A DNA stretch of 64,000 nucleotides. Source: Bacteroidales bacterium (lineage in GTDB: Bacteria; Bacteroidota; Bacteroidia; Bacteroidales; UBA12077). The stretch spans positions 1 through 64,000 of the forward strand of contig JANQHE010000029.1 of assembly GCA_028282785.1 (NCBI GenBank), given 5' to 3'. Shown piece by piece: positions 61,764-64,000 of this stretch (its first letter is position 1; every line of letters begins with the position of its first letter). The notes under the pieces are model-generated. The model was not told the DNA's origin and made no database searches. It saw nothing but the letters and a program-made list of their open reading frames with translations. The translations under genes were made by a program, and so were the position numbers.

Positions 61764-62834
61764 ATGGAAAAAGAAGCAGTAATTGTCATTAATCCGGGTT
61801 CAACCTCCACAAAGATAGCATTCTATAACCGTCAGGGCGAATTATTTTCAAAGTCTATTAGTCATCCGCAAAGTGAATTATGCAAGTTTGAAAAAATTGC
61901 TGATCAGTTGCAATATAGGCATGACCATATTAAACCTTATTTAGATGATTATTTATCCAAATCAGATTTAAAGGTTGTTGGAATCGTTGGAAGGGGTGGA
62001 ATAGTAAAACCAATAAATGGAGGAACTTATATAATAAATGAAGCTTTTCTTGTGGATGCAAGGTCATGTCAGTATGGAGAACATGCATCCAATTTAGGAA
62101 GCTTATTAGTGAATTATTTTAAAGATGAGTTTGGTTTAAAAGAAGGTTATACGGTTGATCCTGTTTCAACCAGTAGCATTAGTGAAATAGCTAAAATTTC
62201 CGGCGTTCCCGGAATAATAAGAGATGGTAGGGCACATACACTAAACATGAAAAAAACCGCACGGATTATAGCTTCAAAACAAAATATTCCATTTGAAGAG
62301 TCATGTTATGTTATTGCGCATCTTGGAGGTGGAATATCAGTGGGTTTAGTACAAGGTGGAAAAATTGTTGATGTAAATGATGGATTGCTCGGGATGGGAC
62401 CATTTACGCCAAACAGGGCAGGAGCTTTACCTTTGCGTGGGGTTATGAAATTGTGTTATAGTAAACCGGAGGAAGAAGTAAAAAAACTGTTTTCTCAAAA
62501 CAGTGGCTTCAAAGCACATTTAGGAACCGAGGATGTAAGAGAAGTTATAAAAATGGTTGAAAATGGAGATTCGAAGGCTAATTTGATCTATTCTGCATTT
62601 GTTTACCAGGTTGCAAAAGAGATCGGAGCTTGTTTTGCTGCTTCTAAAGCAAAAGCTCATGCCATAGCAATTACAGGAGGAATTGCATACAGCAATAAGT
62701 TTATAAATGATTTAAAGGAATATGTTGATACGTTAACCGAGTTTCATGTTTATGCAGGAGAAAACGAAATGGAAGCTTTGGCAGAAGGTATTTTCAGAGT
62801 TCTTGATGGTGAAGAAGAAGCTCTGGAATACTAA
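61764..62834 (+). CDS. buk: Butyrate kinase (canonical)
   Basis: 356 residues starting at the ATG (a TTG two codons earlier is not needed). Intact ASKHA motifs: NPGSTSTKIAFY at the N terminus, GRGGIVKPINGGTY, AHLGGGISVGLV, GAHLGTE-type FKAHLGTEDV and ITGGIAYSNKF. Makes butyryl phosphate to butyrate with ATP gain, or the reverse. Divergent from the dehydrogenase operon. No phosphotransbutyrylase gene is visible, which would normally supply butyryl phosphate from butyryl-CoA. Confidence 0.93.
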   Translation: MEKEAVIVINPGSTSTKIAFYNRQGELFSKSISHPQSELCKFEKIADQLQYRHDHIKPYLDDYLSKSDLKVVGIVGRGGIVKPINGGTYIINEAFLVDARSCQYGEHASNLGSLLVNYFKDEFGLKEGYTVDPVSTSSISEIAKISGVPGIIRDGRAHTLNMKKTARIIASKQNIPFEESCYVIAHLGGGISVGLVQGGKIVDVNDGLLGMGPFTPNRAGALPLRGVMKLCYSKPEEEVKKLFSQNSGFKAHLGTEDVREVIKMVENGDSKANLIYSAFVYQVAKEIGACFAASKAKAHAIAITGGIAYSNKFINDLKEYVDTLTEFHVYAGENEMEALAEGIFRVLDGEEEALEY

Positions 62835-63083
62835 TTAACATCTATTTCTTGCACAAGGACTATTCGTTAAAAAGAATCCGATAAATGCTCCTGTAAACGC
62901 ATTAGTTAATAAATCTTTGGATGAAATCTCAGATAATTGTCTGCCTTCTGCAAAATAAGTAATACCTAATCCGATAGCTGCACCAATTATGATATAAATT
63001 GTAGTTTTTTTAAAGTGATTTGAGGATATAAACCTTTTAAACTTATTTCCTTCCGGTTCTATTTCTAATTTCTTGAATTCCAT
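62835..63083 (-). CDS. Small two-helix membrane protein
   Basis: 82 residues from the ATG in MEFKKLEIEPEGNKF; an earlier start is possible but adds a hydrophobic, improbable tail. Charged N terminus, then two membrane helices (TTIYIIIGAAIGLGITYFAE and TNAFTGAFIGFFLT) with Gly-rich faces. No family recognised. Its stop abuts the end of the butyrate kinase gene on the other strand. Confidence 0.55.
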   Translation of the reverse strand: MEFKKLEIEPEGNKFKRFISSNHFKKTTIYIIIGAAIGLGITYFAEGRQLSEISSKDLLTNAFTGAFIGFFLTNSPCARNRC

Positions 63084-63134
63084 TTTTAAAATATATAAAT
63101 ATGTGCAAATGTACATATAAAAATTAAATGAAAA

Positions 63135-63162
63135 GACCTTTAATTTTGAAAGGTCCTTTTTT
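63135..63162 (-). terminator. Hairpin terminator after the peptidoglycan hydrolase-like gene
   Basis: GACCTTT / AAAGGTC stem with short T-runs on both strands, downstream of the minus-strand hydrolase-like gene. Confidence 0.7.
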
Positions 63163-63187
63163 CGCTAATGATTGTAATTTTTTATAA

Positions 63188-63988
63188 TTACTTTGGTATT
63201 ATTCTGAATATATCTATGTTATTGGTATTTAGATTTCTTTTACGTTCGCAAACTTCATATCCTTCACGAGAACCTTCATCGTTCGTATTTCCTTCAATCG
63301 TATGAATCCAGCCATTCTCAACACCAGTTACTAATCCTGTATGAGTCCAGTCAAAAGGTTTTTTTACGTTTAAGAATACATCTCCCGGTTCAACCATAGA
63401 AGCATCCTTTCTTAACTTCTCATTTCTAACAAGATTCTTATGTTTGTGACCATAATTTCCAACAACATCGCATGAATAACTATGCGGCATGTAATCGGTA
63501 AGCTTTTGTCCTATAGTGTATGTCGCCTGATCTATAACTGTTTGTACAAAGCCCATACACCATGGCCATTGAGTTCCTTCATTCCCATCCATGTAAGTTC
63601 TTACCCAGGTTCCTTCATTTTGTTTAAATTCCCTTGGACCAGAGGCTAAATGTTGCTTTGCATATTTAACTATTAGTTCTTTTAAGGATAAATCCTCTTC
63701 AATTCGTGTAAAGGCTTCTCGCATTGGTTTAGTTAATTCGCGCCAGGTATTATTTCCAACTATTCCATCAATTTTAAGTTTACGGAATTTTTGAAATTCT
63801 TTAACAACAGAAAGAGTAATAGGGCCAAAATGTCCATCCATTAATACAGTAACTTTCCATTCCGGATTATATCGTTTCCATAGATTTATCCATTCCTGTA
63901 CTTTTTTAGCATCAGGACTGTTTTTCATTCCTGATTCAACTATTGGCTCCTGTGTTTTTAATTCTCTGATATATTGTTTCTTAATCAT
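63188..63988 (-). CDS. Peptidoglycan-binding, NlpC/P60- or CHAP-like hydrolase
   Basis: 266 residues. N-terminal PG_binding_1 domain (~30-95: MDGHFGPITLSVVKEFQKFRKLKIDGIVGNNTWREL). Catalytic cysteine-peptidase-like domain from ~110: candidate nucleophile in WPWCMGFV, histidine in DWTHTGLV, polar residue in EGNTNDEGS. Resembles CHAP/TIGR02594-type amidases used in cell-wall turnover or phage lysis. No signal peptide visible, so export, if any, would be unusual. Complete within the window. Confidence 0.8.
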   Translation of the reverse strand: MIKKQYIRELKTQEPIVESGMKNSPDAKKVQEWINLWKRYNPEWKVTVLMDGHFGPITLSVVKEFQKFRKLKIDGIVGNNTWRELTKPMREAFTRIEEDLSLKELIVKYAKQHLASGPREFKQNEGTWVRTYMDGNEGTQWPWCMGFVQTVIDQATYTIGQKLTDYMPHSYSCDVVGNYGHKHKNLVRNEKLRKDASMVEPGDVFLNVKKPFDWTHTGLVTGVENGWIHTIEGNTNDEGSREGYEVCERKRNLNTNNIDIFRIIPK

Positions 63989-64000
63989 AGCGATACATTT

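Overview
The window is AT-rich (roughly two thirds A+T) chromosomal DNA of a Bacteroidota bacterium. Evidence: a C-terminal type IX secretion sorting domain; many Bacteroidota-type promoters with a TAnnTTTG -7 box; six 780-800 residue MacB/FtsX-type permeases that all end in a (S/A/T)LRYE motif; lipoprotein signals with a short lipobox; and NimA-like, DUF6515, DUF4252 and SiaC families. T9SS genes together with a fused isobutyryl-CoA mutase, butyrate kinases and a short-chain acyl-CoA dehydrogenase suggest a fermentative or facultative marine/sediment Bacteroidia (Marinilabiliales-like), but the genus cannot be read from this. I see no rRNA, tRNA, CRISPR array or complete insertion sequence.

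Layout. 0-23 kb is a patchwork of housekeeping and envelope genes: an orphan permease, an AraC-GyrI regulator, a lipoprotein plus secreted Asp-box propeller with T9SS tail, an acyl-ligase/ACP/acyltransferase fusion, a PQQ-like propeller, small DUF proteins, a CPBP protease, a NimA-like/DUF1697/AHSA1 run, an LPP20-type lipoprotein pair, an amino-acid racemase, and a divergent M23 / BlaI-M56 locus in which the M56 sensor carries its own M23 domain. 23-52 kb is dominated by signalling: one multi-PAS histidine kinase, then three paralogous modules, each an NtrB-like kinase plus an NtrC-like sigma-54 activator next to one to three MacB/FtsX permeases. Inverted repeats resembling activator sites and -24/-12-like promoter elements lie in front of the permeases. 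Between modules sit an M64 peptidase, an SSS symporter, a J-domain/ribbon-helix-helix pair, a candidate small RNA and a broken DUF6515 paralogue. 52-55 kb holds SiaC and a small NTF2/HxlR cassette flanked by decayed LuxR-type regulator tails and an orphan T9SS tail. 55-63 kb is a short-chain acyl-CoA locus (acyl-CoA dehydrogenase, IcmF, a divergent butyrate kinase paralogue, and a canonical butyrate kinase on the opposite strand). The window ends with a secreted-type peptidoglycan hydrolase-like protein.

Most interesting structure. (1) The kinase/activator/permease modules look like a self-contained stress-sensing family: the activators share an unusual receiver (D56-M-N-[YF]) and a GAFTDA/GSFTDA loop, and a 17-bp dyad TGTTG-N7-CAACA recurs in front of two permease transcription units beside the second pair. 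(2) A 21-bp palindromic repeat is inserted in frame in the ATP-lid of two of the three kinases and recurs almost unchanged between genes; a different 35-bp palindrome is inserted in frame in the M56 gene. This resembles the in-frame palindromic elements described in Rickettsia. (3) Three intergenic cassettes are bounded by GTCCAAAAAGT / ACTTTTTGGAC inverted repeats. (4) A promoter with 11-bp-spaced TTCAT repeats precedes a roughly 100-nt non-coding, terminator-ended stretch, and a second copy of that promoter precedes the DUF6515 pseudogene.
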